In this document: positions 5,967-12,590 of the stretch, in pieces
How positions within the stretch are numbered: the stretch's first letter is position 1
Layout of the letters: the number at the start of each line of letters is the position of its first letter
From: Chitinophagaceae bacterium
GTDB taxonomy: Bacteria > Bacteroidota > Bacteroidia > Chitinophagales > Chitinophagaceae
NCBI GenBank assembly: GCA_947489175.1
Contig: CANLED010000028.1
Coordinates: 1 to 12,608 of the forward strand
Length of the DNA: 12,608 nt
Reading direction: 5' to 3'
Notes under the pieces: generated by a model
Seen by the model: only the letters and a program-made list of their open reading frames with translations
Told to the model about the DNA's origin: nothing
Database searches by the model: none
Program-made: the position numbers and the translations under genes

Positions 5967-6746
5967 ATGAATAGTGAAAGTGAATTTCAAGACAATCAAT
6001 TAAAATTATCTCCAGCTGAGTTGGCAAAGTATATAGACCATTCGTTGCTGCATCCAACGATGACAGATAAGGATTTAGAGGAAGGATGTTTATTAGCCAA
6101 AAAATACAATACTGCAACTGTATGTATCAAACCTTATGCTGTTGCGAAAGCCAAGGAATTCCTCAAAGGCACTACAGTAGGCATTTGCACCGTAATAGGT
6201 TTCCCTCATGGCAGCAATACAACTGACTTAAAAGTGATTGAAACGATTGAAGCTTGCAGAAATGGTGCAACTGAAATTGATATGGTGGTAAATATTGGGA
6301 AGGTTATTGGAGGGGATTGGAATTATGTAGAAGCCGAAATTGCTGAAATAATGGAAGCGGCATTGGAACACAATGCCATTCTAAAAGTGATTTTTGAAAA
6401 TGACTTTCTGAATGAAGAGCAAAAAATAAAATTATGTCAAATTTGTTCTTCAATAGGAGTGGCATTCGTGAAAACATCAACAGGATACGGCTATGTAAAA
6501 CAGGAAAATGGAATGTTTCTGACAAGAGGAGCTACAATGGAAGATTTGATGTTGATGAGAAAACACAGTGCACCACATGTACAAATAAAAGCAGCCGGAG
6601 GCATCAGGAAACTCAGTGATTTATTGGAAGCTATTAAAGCAGGTGCTACAAGAATAGGCGCTACTGCTACAGAGTCTATTATCTTGGAAGCCATGTCTGG
6701 AGCCCCTTTCGCAGATACCAATTCTCCTAGCCAACATAATTATTAG
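5967..6746 (+). CDS. deoC: Deoxyribose-phosphate aldolase DeoC
   Basis: DeoC is a class I aldolase that cleaves 2-deoxyribose 5-phosphate into glyceraldehyde 3-phosphate and acetaldehyde, feeding carbon from deoxynucleosides into glycolysis. It is a 259-residue TIM barrel. Catalytic residues are visible: Asp105 in EIDMVVNIGK, the Schiff-base Lys169 in FVKTSTGYG, and Lys208 in IKAAGGIR. LLHPT near residue 29 is the usual first-strand motif. The gene lies 70 nt after purE on the same strand; that gap shows no clear promoter or terminator, so read-through from purKE is possible. It ends 45 nt before the convergent bshC stop, and no hairpin terminator is seen between them. Confidence 0.96.
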   Translation: MNSESEFQDNQLKLSPAELAKYIDHSLLHPTMTDKDLEEGCLLAKKYNTATVCIKPYAVAKAKEFLKGTTVGICTVIGFPHGSNTTDLKVIETIEACRNGATEIDMVVNIGKVIGGDWNYVEAEIAEIMEAALEHNAILKVIFENDFLNEEQKIKLCQICSSIGVAFVKTSTGYGYVKQENGMFLTRGATMEDLMLMRKHSAPHVQIKAAGGIRKLSDLLEAIKAGATRIGATATESIILEAMSGAPFADTNSPSQHNY

Positions 6747-6791
6747 CTGAAAAAGATTAGCATTGATTTATTCATTTGAGACTTACTTAGG

Positions 6792-8399
6792 TTAACGCTC
6801 ATCTACAATCATCAATATAAATTGTTGCTCTAGCGAAAGTGATTGATCCAAAATACATTCAATCAATGATTTACCATAGCTGGCATAGTATGGCATGAAA
6901 TTATCGACCCTTTCCTGCAAATTGTTGCTAGGGAACAATTCACTTTTTAATTTCCAAATGCGTTGCAATTGTACCGTTTGCGTTTTTCTTTCTGCACGCA
7001 ACATTTTTTTCTCAAGAGAATCAATCTTTTTTAACATGTCTGTTTCCAATGCATGAACATGTTGCACCAAACTTTTATCAACAGAACCAGCAAGCTTTTT
7101 TAAGTGCACAAACAATTGTTTGCTTTGTAAGGCCTCATTATTAAGCGACAATGGTTTGTCTGTCCATTTAACAACCATTTCATTTGCCAACACAGTCTCA
7201 TCTTTAAAAAGATCAGCTATGCTGATGCCTAATTCCGTCATCTTGTGCTCCTGTTTGGAATTCATGATGATGAAGCTGTTGCGCAAAACAAGTACAGGAA
7301 AAGGCACATGATAATGATTAAACAATGCTTTCAACTGCATCCAATAGGCCACTTCAGAGCCCCCACCAATGAATGCTATGTTGGGTAAAATTGTTTCTTG
7401 GTACAACCCTCGAAGGATTACATTGGGACTAAACCTTTCAGGGTGTTGATTTAATTCTTCTAGGATTTCTTTTTCAGTGAAGCGAATATTTGTTCCATCA
7501 ACAGAATAAACATTGCCTCTTTTATCAATTCTATTTCTGATTTGATCTCTTAGGTAAAACAAATTAATAGGCCTTGCATTTACTTGAAGAGAAAATTTTT
7601 CTTCTAGCTTCTCATTTGTTTTGTCAACAATTCCGAATGGTGTGCCATGCAACAAATCATCTTTAAAAATCGATTTCATTGAATTTTTAAGGGACGGTAA
7701 GTCAGGTTGAAGTACCAATAAACCTTCACTACAAAACAATTCGTTGAGCAGAATAAATGTAGCTTGTGCAACGTCAACACCCAGTGAATAGGCTTTTCTA
7801 AGAGTTGCAATCAGTTCCTTGGCGAAAGGAAGGTGTGCCAATTCTCCTTCAATTTGTTCAATTAAATTGATTAGGTTTTTATCCACTTTCATTCTTCCAA
7901 CCGCACCTTGCTGTTGTGTATTCCAACGAAACAATTTACCGTTTATTTTGAACCTAGACAACTCATCAAAATCATTGTCTTCACTCCCAATGTAAAATAC
8001 AGGTACAAAATGTGCATCAGGAAATTCATTGTTCAATTTTTTGGCAAGAACAATGGTATGGGCTGTTTTATAAATAAAGTATAAATATCCTGTAAAAATA
8101 TTGGGCTGGTGGGCGGTACAAACAGTGAAGGTATTTTCACTAAGAAGGGATTCGATGTTTTTCTTTTGAAGATCTGTAGCTGAAATTTCTGCGTATGCTT
8201 CCTCAAAAACCTCTTTTATTAATTTTCTATTTGTTGGAAATTTTTTTCTGTCTTCTATTACATTCTTTATCCCATCTAAATCTGGGTAGTGACTAAAAAA
8301 ATCTGTAAGAGATGGATCCCTGTTTAAATAGGCATGGATTAAGGAAGAGAACTTCCCTGTTTCCTCATACGAAATATGTTTTGAATGTGCTTTCAACAT
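6792..8399 (-). CDS. bshC: Bacillithiol biosynthesis cysteine-adding enzyme BshC
   Basis: BshC is the putative ligase that adds cysteine to GlcN-malate, the last step of bacillithiol synthesis; family work gives the role, and its mechanism is poorly defined. The 535 residues match the family length. Recognisable blocks are TAHQPNIFTG (95-104), a Rossmann-like nucleotide site; PVFYIGSEDNDFDEL (133-147), close to the family's SEDxDF signature; and IAFIGGGSEVAYW in the C-terminal half. About residues 440-490 form a charged helical, probably coiled-coil segment (LEKKMLRAERK). The gene follows rimO by 37 nt on the same strand and may be the last gene of the GNAT-ftsY-rimO-bshC run. The partner genes bshA and bshB are not in this window. 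Confidence 0.95.
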   Translation of the reverse strand: MLKAHSKHISYEETGKFSSLIHAYLNRDPSLTDFFSHYPDLDGIKNVIEDRKKFPTNRKLIKEVFEEAYAEISATDLQKKNIESLLSENTFTVCTAHQPNIFTGYLYFIYKTAHTIVLAKKLNNEFPDAHFVPVFYIGSEDNDFDELSRFKINGKLFRWNTQQQGAVGRMKVDKNLINLIEQIEGELAHLPFAKELIATLRKAYSLGVDVAQATFILLNELFCSEGLLVLQPDLPSLKNSMKSIFKDDLLHGTPFGIVDKTNEKLEEKFSLQVNARPINLFYLRDQIRNRIDKRGNVYSVDGTNIRFTEKEILEELNQHPERFSPNVILRGLYQETILPNIAFIGGGSEVAYWMQLKALFNHYHVPFPVLVLRNSFIIMNSKQEHKMTELGISIADLFKDETVLANEMVVKWTDKPLSLNNEALQSKQLFVHLKKLAGSVDKSLVQHVHALETDMLKKIDSLEKKMLRAERKTQTVQLQRIWKLKSELFPSNNLQERVDNFMPYYASYGKSLIECILDQSLSLEQQFILMIVDER

Positions 8400-8436
8400 T
8401 TGAATTTAAATAAAATACAAATTGCTATTAAATGTG

Positions 8437-9750
8437 TTAATCTACAACAACTTCACCTTCAATGTCATAATCATAAGCCTTTGTGATGAGTACCTGAACA
8501 AATTGACCCGGTTTCAAAGGCTTTTTAGAATGAATGATTACTTCATTGTCAACTTCAACACTGTCAAACTCCGTTCTTCCAATATACCTGCCAGCCTCTT
8601 TCTTATCAACCAATACCTTATAAACATTTCCAACGTATGCTTGGTTCTTTTCAAAACTAATTTCTTGTTGGAACTCAATGATTTCTTGTGCCCTTGATTC
8701 CTTTTCTTCATCACTCAATGTGTCTTCTAAAAGGTAAGCTGAAGTATCTTCTTCATGAGAATAGGTAAAAATTCCTACCCTGTCAAACTGCATTTCAGCC
8801 AGAAATTCCTTCAATTCATCTACATCTTCTCTCGTCTCTCCAGGAAAACCTGCAATCAATGTTGTGCGCAAACAAATACCCGGAATTTTACTTCTGATAT
8901 CTGCAATCAAATCTTTCATTTCCTGTTTTGTGATTTGCCTTTTCATGGCTTTTAACATGCGGTCGCTTGCATGTTGCAATGGCATGTCTAGGTAATTGCA
9001 CACATTTGGGTACTGCTTGATGGCATCAATAATTTCAATAGGAAATTTTGAAGGATATGCGTAGTGAAGTCTAATCCAATGAAGCCCTTCTACTGCGGCA
9101 AGTTTACCCAAAAGCTCTGGCAACATTCTTTTTTTATAGATATCTAGTCCATAATAAGTAAGTTCCTGAGCAATGAGCATGATTTCTTTAACGCCCTGCT
9201 TAACCAAACGGGTGGCTTCGTCTACCAACGACTCCATAGTTCTGCTTTTGTGGTCACCACGCATCAGCGGTATCGCACAAAAAGAACAAGTTCGGTTGCA
9301 ACCTTCACTGATTTTAAGGTATGCATAATGAGATGGGGTGCTTAATAAACGTTCTCCTAGCAATTCAGATTTGTAATCGGCATTCAACACAGCTAGAAGT
9401 CCTGGTAACTCCATTGTTCCAAAATAGGCGTCAACTTCAGGAATTTCAGCTTCTAAGTTTTGCTTGTAGCGTTCACTTAAACAACCTGTTACAAATACCT
9501 TGTCTAATTTTCCCTTTTTCTTTAATTCTACTTGATCAAGGATAGTATTTACACTTTCTTCTTTTGCTTTGTCTATAAATCCGCAGGTATTTATAACCAC
9601 AATATTATGATCTAGCTTTTCATTTTCATGGACTACATCAAAAGCATTGGCTTCCAATTGTCCACTCAACACCTCACTATCAACCATATTTTTACTGCAC
9701 CCTAAGGTGATGATGTTGATTTTGTCTTTTTTTATTGTTCCTGTTTTCAT
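8437..9750 (-). CDS. rimO: Ribosomal protein uS12 methylthiotransferase RimO
   Basis: RimO is a radical-SAM enzyme that methylthiolates the beta carbon of a conserved aspartate in ribosomal protein uS12. The order is as expected. An N-terminal UPF0004 domain has auxiliary-cluster cysteines Cys18 (LGCSKN), Cys56 (NTCGF) and Cys90 (TGCLS). The radical-SAM core has the CxxxCxxC motif Cys151, Cys155 and Cys158 (EGCNRTCSFCAIP). A C-terminal TRAM domain covers about 375-437. EGCNRTCSFCAIPLMRG and the YAYP sequence after the core favour RimO over the tRNA enzyme MiaB. It lies 48 nt after ftsY with no convincing promoter between, and is probably co-transcribed with it. Pairing with ftsY near rpmB/rpmG seems common in Bacteroidota (from memory). 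Confidence 0.96.
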   Translation of the reverse strand: MKTGTIKKDKINIITLGCSKNMVDSEVLSGQLEANAFDVVHENEKLDHNIVVINTCGFIDKAKEESVNTILDQVELKKKGKLDKVFVTGCLSERYKQNLEAEIPEVDAYFGTMELPGLLAVLNADYKSELLGERLLSTPSHYAYLKISEGCNRTCSFCAIPLMRGDHKSRTMESLVDEATRLVKQGVKEIMLIAQELTYYGLDIYKKRMLPELLGKLAAVEGLHWIRLHYAYPSKFPIEIIDAIKQYPNVCNYLDMPLQHASDRMLKAMKRQITKQEMKDLIADIRSKIPGICLRTTLIAGFPGETREDVDELKEFLAEMQFDRVGIFTYSHEEDTSAYLLEDTLSDEEKESRAQEIIEFQQEISFEKNQAYVGNVYKVLVDKKEAGRYIGRTEFDSVEVDNEVIIHSKKPLKPGQFVQVLITKAYDYDIEGEVVVD

Positions 9751-9798
9751 TTATCCTATTAAGTTTGAAGGCATTGGCACCAAAACCAACAAACCAGT

Positions 9799-10755
9799 TT
9801 ACAATTTAAATAGCCGTTCTACAAATACTTTTTTATCAAATACAATCAAATCTTCTGCTTTTTCACCAACACCGATGAACTTAACTGGAATCTTGAATTG
9901 GTTAGCGATTGCCAACACGATGCCGCCTTTTGCAGTGCCATCGAGTTTAGTTACTGCAAGGGCTGATACATTGGTTGCTGTTGAAAAATGACGAGCTTGC
10001 TCTATAGCGTTTTGTCCGGTCGTTCCATCTAAAACCAATAGAATTTCATGAGGTGCGTCTGGGATAACTTTTTGAATAACCCGTTGAATTTTGCTCAATT
10101 CCTCCATCAGATGGGCCTTGTTATGAAGTCTACCTGCAGTATCTATGATGAGTATGTCAATGTCCTTTGCAACGGCACTGTTAACAGCGTCAAAGGCTAC
10201 AGAAGCTGGATCGCTGCCCATTTCTTTTTTCACAATTGGCACACCTGCTCTTTCACTCCAAATAGTAAGCTGGTCAACTGCAGCGGCCCTGAAAGTATCA
10301 GCAGCACCTAACATAACTTTTTTGCCAGATGCTTTGAAATTTGTTGCTAATTTCCCTATTGTTGTGGTTTTACCTACCCCGTTTACACCCACTACCAACA
10401 TAACAAATGGTTTCTTCCCTTCTGGCAATTCGAATTTTCTGAGTGTATCATCTTCATCCTCAACCAAAAGCGCCTGCATTTCCTCTTGGAGGATTGTGTT
10501 TAACGAGCTTGTACCAAGGTATTTATCCTTGGAAACGCGTTTTTGAATTTTCTCAATTAGAGTCAATGTTGTGTCAACCCCTACGTCTGCAGAAATAAGT
10601 GCCTCTTCAAGTTGATCTAAGATTTCATCATCAACATGCGTTTTACCAGCTACTGCTTTTGTTATTTTTGAGAAGAACCCTTCTTTGGTTTTTTCCAACC
10701 CTTTGTCGAGCTGTTCCTTCTCCTTTGTTCCGAATAGGCGATCAAAAAATCCCAT
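9799..10755 (-). CDS. ftsY: Signal recognition particle receptor FtsY
   Basis: FtsY is the GTPase that docks ribosome-SRP-nascent chain complexes at the inner membrane for co-translational insertion. The 318 residues comprise an N domain (about 20-105) and a G domain with GVNGVGKTT (123-131, P-loop), DTFRAAAVDQL (152-162), DTAGR (204-208), TKLDGTAKGG (268-277) and the closing GVGEKAEDL (294-302). The long acidic A domain of E. coli FtsY is absent; instead a short basic/amphipathic stretch, MGFFDRLFG, begins the protein, a form common outside Proteobacteria that probably contacts lipid directly. It starts 5 nt after the stop of the GNAT gene, implying translational coupling, and precedes rimO. 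Confidence 0.97.
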   Translation of the reverse strand: MGFFDRLFGTKEKEQLDKGLEKTKEGFFSKITKAVAGKTHVDDEILDQLEEALISADVGVDTTLTLIEKIQKRVSKDKYLGTSSLNTILQEEMQALLVEDEDDTLRKFELPEGKKPFVMLVVGVNGVGKTTTIGKLATNFKASGKKVMLGAADTFRAAAVDQLTIWSERAGVPIVKKEMGSDPASVAFDAVNSAVAKDIDILIIDTAGRLHNKAHLMEELSKIQRVIQKVIPDAPHEILLVLDGTTGQNAIEQARHFSTATNVSALAVTKLDGTAKGGIVLAIANQFKIPVKFIGVGEKAEDLIVFDKKVFVERLFKL

Positions 10756-10760
10756 AGGTT

Positions 10761-11288
10761 TTAATTGTAAAGGTCATATCTTAATAAGAAATCGTGTTCG
10801 GGTTCATCATAATAATCAAACAAGGCAGTTTCATAAACAACAAAACCTGCGTTTTGGTAAAACTGAATAGCCTTGTTATTTTTCTGCCAAACCTGCAACC
10901 AAATCACTTGAAACCCTTCGGAGTGTGCATGATTCTTGGCAATGTTCATCAATTCAGTACCTATACTTTTCCCATGAAATTCCTGAAGTACATACAATTT
11001 ATCCAACATTAAGCACTTTTTCCCTACAACCCCTTTTGGAATTTTGTTTTCAGTCAATTTCAAAAAACCTATGTTTTGAATACCCTTGCGTGCGATGTAA
11101 AACAAAATAGAGGGGTTCTGCAGGTCATGGAGTATTTTTTGAAGCGTAATATGGGTATCCAAATACTTTAGAACGGTTTGTTTTTCAGATACATCATAAT
11201 AAGTTTCAATAAAAGTTTTCCTAGACAGCTCCAATATACCGATGGCATCGTCTAAACCAGCTCTTATTATTTTCACTTTTTCAAGCAT
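10761..11288 (-). CDS. GNAT-family N-acetyltransferase, substrate unknown
   Basis: This protein has the acetyl-CoA-dependent GNAT fold. From Met at 11288 it has 175 residues: an opening strand VKIIRAGLDDA, the central FLKL strand, motif A around LDKLYVLQEFHGKSIGTELM with the pyrophosphate-binding loop, and motif B WLQVWQKNNKAIQFYQNAGF. The RxxGxG/A loop is loose here (EFHGKSIG). The frame stays open to an ATG at 11336, adding 16 hydrophobic residues, but that stretch is the terminator hairpin of the upstream ribosomal-protein operon, so I reject the longer form. The stop lies 5 nt before ftsY, so the two should share a transcript. The sequence is unlike RimI in detail; protein or small-molecule acetylation cannot be decided. 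Confidence 0.85.
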   Translation of the reverse strand: MLEKVKIIRAGLDDAIGILELSRKTFIETYYDVSEKQTVLKYLDTHITLQKILHDLQNPSILFYIARKGIQNIGFLKLTENKIPKGVVGKKCLMLDKLYVLQEFHGKSIGTELMNIAKNHAHSEGFQVIWLQVWQKNNKAIQFYQNAGFVVYETALFDYYDEPEHDFLLRYDLYN

Positions 11289-11295
11289 TGGTAAT

Positions 11296-11333
11296 AAAAC
11301 AAAAGCTGTCCCGATAAATAAAACGGAACAGCT
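11296..11333 (-). terminator. Intrinsic terminator of the rpmB-rpmG-DUF4295 operon
   Basis: On the minus strand AGCUGUUCCG (11333-11324) pairs with CGGGACAGCU (11313-11304) around a 10-nt U-rich loop. The 10-bp stem contains one U-G wobble, which would be a C-A mismatch in the other strand, so it acts on minus-strand transcripts. UUUGUUUU follows directly. It lies 25 nt past the DUF4295 stop and ends 15 nt before the GNAT start codon. Confidence 0.85.
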
Positions 11334-11358
11334 CAAGTCTGAATTTTCAAATTAAATA

Positions 11359-11529
11359 TTACTGGGCCAAGAATTCCTTGACCTTGTCTTTGTGTATAAT
11401 AGACTCTTTAAAAGTATAAGCGCCTGTTTTCGGGCTTCTTACTGCCTTTATTACTTTTGTCCAGTTCTTTGCTTCTGCAGAAGCTTTAAGATCTTTTACT
11501 TTCGAGTTTTTGGAAGCTGATTTTGCCAT
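11359..11529 (-). CDS. DUF4295 small basic protein, Bacteroidota-specific, probably ribosome-associated
   Basis: This 56-residue basic protein was found by hand translation from ATG 11529 to TAA 11359. The sequence starts MAKSASKNSKVKDLKASA and continues KNWTKVIKAVRSPKTGAY, ending in KVKEFLAQ. It matches the DUF4295 family, which I know as a small protein encoded immediately after rpmG in Bacteroidota. The 3-nt gap to rpmG and the shared terminator confirm it belongs to the ribosomal operon. I recall, without being able to check, that a Bacteroidota-specific large-subunit protein (called bL38) was seen in a Flavobacterium ribosome structure; whether this family is that protein is uncertain. 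No catalytic residues or cysteines are present, and the high Lys content suits RNA binding. Confidence 0.92.
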   Translation of the reverse strand: MAKSASKNSKVKDLKASAEAKNWTKVIKAVRSPKTGAYTFKESIIHKDKVKEFLAQ

Positions 11530-11532
11530 GGT

Positions 11533-11715
11533 TTATTTAATTTCCTTGTGTACAGTATACTTTTTCATGATGGGGTTGTATTTCTTCAACTCCATACGCT
11601 CTGGCGTATTTTTCTTATTCTTTGTGGTGATATACCTGCTTGTACCTGCCAAACCGGTTGTTTTGTGTTCGGTACATTCTAGTATCACCTGTACCCTACT
11701 TCCTTTCTTAGCCAT
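11533..11715 (-). CDS. rpmG: 50S ribosomal protein L33 (bL33), zinc-free form
   Basis: This is a 60-residue large-subunit protein located near the E site. The family pattern is clear: VQVILECTEHK at the start, GTSRYITTKNKKNTPERMELKKYNP in the middle, and a basic end, MKKYTVHKE. Only one cysteine (Cys14) is present, so this is the C-minus form lacking the two CxxC zinc-binding pairs. It sits 22 nt after rpmB and 3 nt before the DUF4295 gene, in one transcript. Confidence 0.97.
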   Translation of the reverse strand: MAKKGSRVQVILECTEHKTTGLAGTSRYITTKNKKNTPERMELKKYNPIMKKYTVHKEIK

Positions 11716-11737
11716 TGTAAATCTTTATTTTCGTTGA

Positions 11738-11974
11738 TTAAATGCTTACACCTGAGGCTCTTAGTTGTTTTACAACACTGTAGAGACCATTTTTGTTGAT
11801 GGTACGTATTGCTTCCGAAGAAAGCTTTATCGTAACCCATTTATCTTCTTCTGCCAGAAAAAATCTCTTCGTTTGGAGATTGGGCAAAAACCGACGTTTG
11901 GTTTTGATATTTGAATGCGATACCTTATTTCCTGTAATCGGGCGCTTTCCCGTAACCTGACATACTCGAGCCAT
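11738..11974 (-). CDS. rpmB: 50S ribosomal protein L28 (bL28)
   Basis: This is a 78-residue large-subunit protein near the exit-tunnel side of the 50S. Diagnostic stretches are MARVCQVTGKRPITGNKVSH, NIKTKRRFLPNLQ, and the C-terminal RTINKNGLYSVVKQL. It has a single cysteine (Cys5), so it too is the zinc-independent form. It is the first gene of the rpmB-rpmG-DUF4295 operon, with a possible promoter at 11996-12026, and it is divergent from the thioredoxin gene. Confidence 0.97.
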   Translation of the reverse strand: MARVCQVTGKRPITGNKVSHSNIKTKRRFLPNLQTKRFFLAEEDKWVTIKLSSEAIRTINKNGLYSVVKQLRASGVSI

Positions 11975-11995
11975 AAACTAAATTTTTAGGGAGTG

Positions 11996-12026
11996 CAAAA
12001 ATCGTTATCTTTTGGGATATCACCAA
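11996..12026 (-). promoter_or_regulatory. Possible promoter of the rpmB operon
   Basis: On the minus strand TTG (12026-12024) is followed after 20 nt by CGATTTTG (12003-11996). The TTTG half of the -7 element is intact and the spacing is right, but the leading TA is missing. The start would fall near 11990, giving a leader of about 15 nt. This is a modest match. Confidence 0.35.
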
Positions 12027-12148
12027 ATCTTTTAAGTCAAAATGAAGAGAGATTTAGTATTTCGGTAAAAATAGTTAAAATATCGCGGTTGACAACATAA
12101 GCTTTTGTGAAAAACTGACATTTAATCATCAGTGAGGATAAGTAATTG

Positions 12149-12156
12149 TAATTTTG
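12149..12156 (+). promoter_or_regulatory. Possible -7 promoter element for the thioredoxin gene
   Basis: TAATTTTG is an exact match to the Bacteroidota -7 consensus TAnnTTTG. No TTG is found at the proper -33 distance, so only half a promoter is supported. The predicted start near 12163 gives a leader of about 55 nt. Confidence 0.3.
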
Positions 12157-12218
12157 GAATGAAAGAAGTTAGGGGAATTACCCAAAACTCTCATTATCCA
12201 CCCTAAAATCCAAATACT

Positions 12219-12542
12219 TTGAAAACACTGATTCAGAAAATTGAAGAAGGCAAAGAATTGTTGGTTCACTTCTATACAACTTGGTGTGGTACTTGCAGCA
12301 TGCTGAAACCTGAACTGAAAAAATTCAAAGATGAATTTTGCAGCTGTGTTGAAATAGAGGAAGTTAATTTGGACAGAGATACACACCTCTTAAACCATTT
12401 TCACATCAAGCAATTACCAACAATCATCCTATTTAAAAAAGGTGAAGAAGTTTGGAGGAACGTAGGTATCATAGGTGCTGAAGAAATCAAAACAGCCTAC
12501 CAGCAACACGACGTCTGCAATAAATTCACCCATAAACTTTAA
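12219..12542 (+). CDS. Thioredoxin-family protein with CGTC active site
   Basis: This is a 107-residue single-domain thioredoxin fold without a signal peptide, so probably cytosolic. The active site is WCGTC (22-26), with Thr in place of the usual Pro of CGPC; the cis-proline is Pro67 in QLPTIILF, followed by the FKKGEEV strand. Two further cysteines (Cys41, Cys43) follow the first helix. The start is TTG at 12219: an in-frame TAA at 12204 leaves no upstream ATG, and the next Met (28) lies beyond the active site. Family members reduce disulfides; this one's partner is unknown. The last three codons and the stop are part of the heptad repeat beginning at 12531, so the tail THKL is probably not conserved. 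It is divergent from rpmB. Confidence 0.88.
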   Translation: MKTLIQKIEEGKELLVHFYTTWCGTCSMLKPELKKFKDEFCSCVEIEEVNLDRDTHLLNHFHIKQLPTIILFKKGEEVWRNVGIIGAEEIKTAYQQHDVCNKFTHKL

Positions 12543-12590
12543 ACCATAAACTTTAAACACAGGTTTATGGTTTAAAGTTTATGGTTTAAA
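12530..12590. repeat. Perfect 22-bp inverted repeat made of 14-bp tandem units
   Basis: The left side is two exact copies of cataaactttaaac (12531-12544, 12545-12558). The right side is two exact copies of gtttatggtttaaa (12563-12576, 12577-12590), a permuted reverse complement. Positions 12530-12551 and 12563-12584 pair perfectly across an 11-nt loop; a second pairing register shifted by one unit also exists. Each 14-mer is two heptads (CATAAAC, TTTAAAC), nearly the same units as at 4164-4191. It overlaps the thioredoxin stop codon and might serve as a 3' hairpin, but no U-tract follows. Confidence 0.85.

Noticed and set aside
6747..6791. Bidirectional terminator between convergent deoC and bshC
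   Set aside because: No stem of useful length followed by a T-run could be found in these 45 bp.
9647..9991. 114-codon plus-strand frame across the rimO-ftsY junction
   Set aside because: Antisense to two confident genes and without promoter or protein motifs.
10145..10546. 133-codon open frame on the plus strand opposite ftsY
   Set aside because: It is a shadow of the conserved G-domain coding sequence, rich in Ser/Thr/Ala runs, with no recognisable domain.
11289..11336. 16-residue hydrophobic N-terminal extension of the GNAT protein as a membrane anchor or signal
   Set aside because: These codons are the stem, loop and U-tract of a terminator belonging to the preceding operon; the domain begins normally from Met at 11288.
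12129..12386. 85-codon minus-strand frame opposite the thioredoxin gene
   Set aside because: Phe/Asn-rich antisense translation of a clear thioredoxin domain; nothing supports it as a gene.
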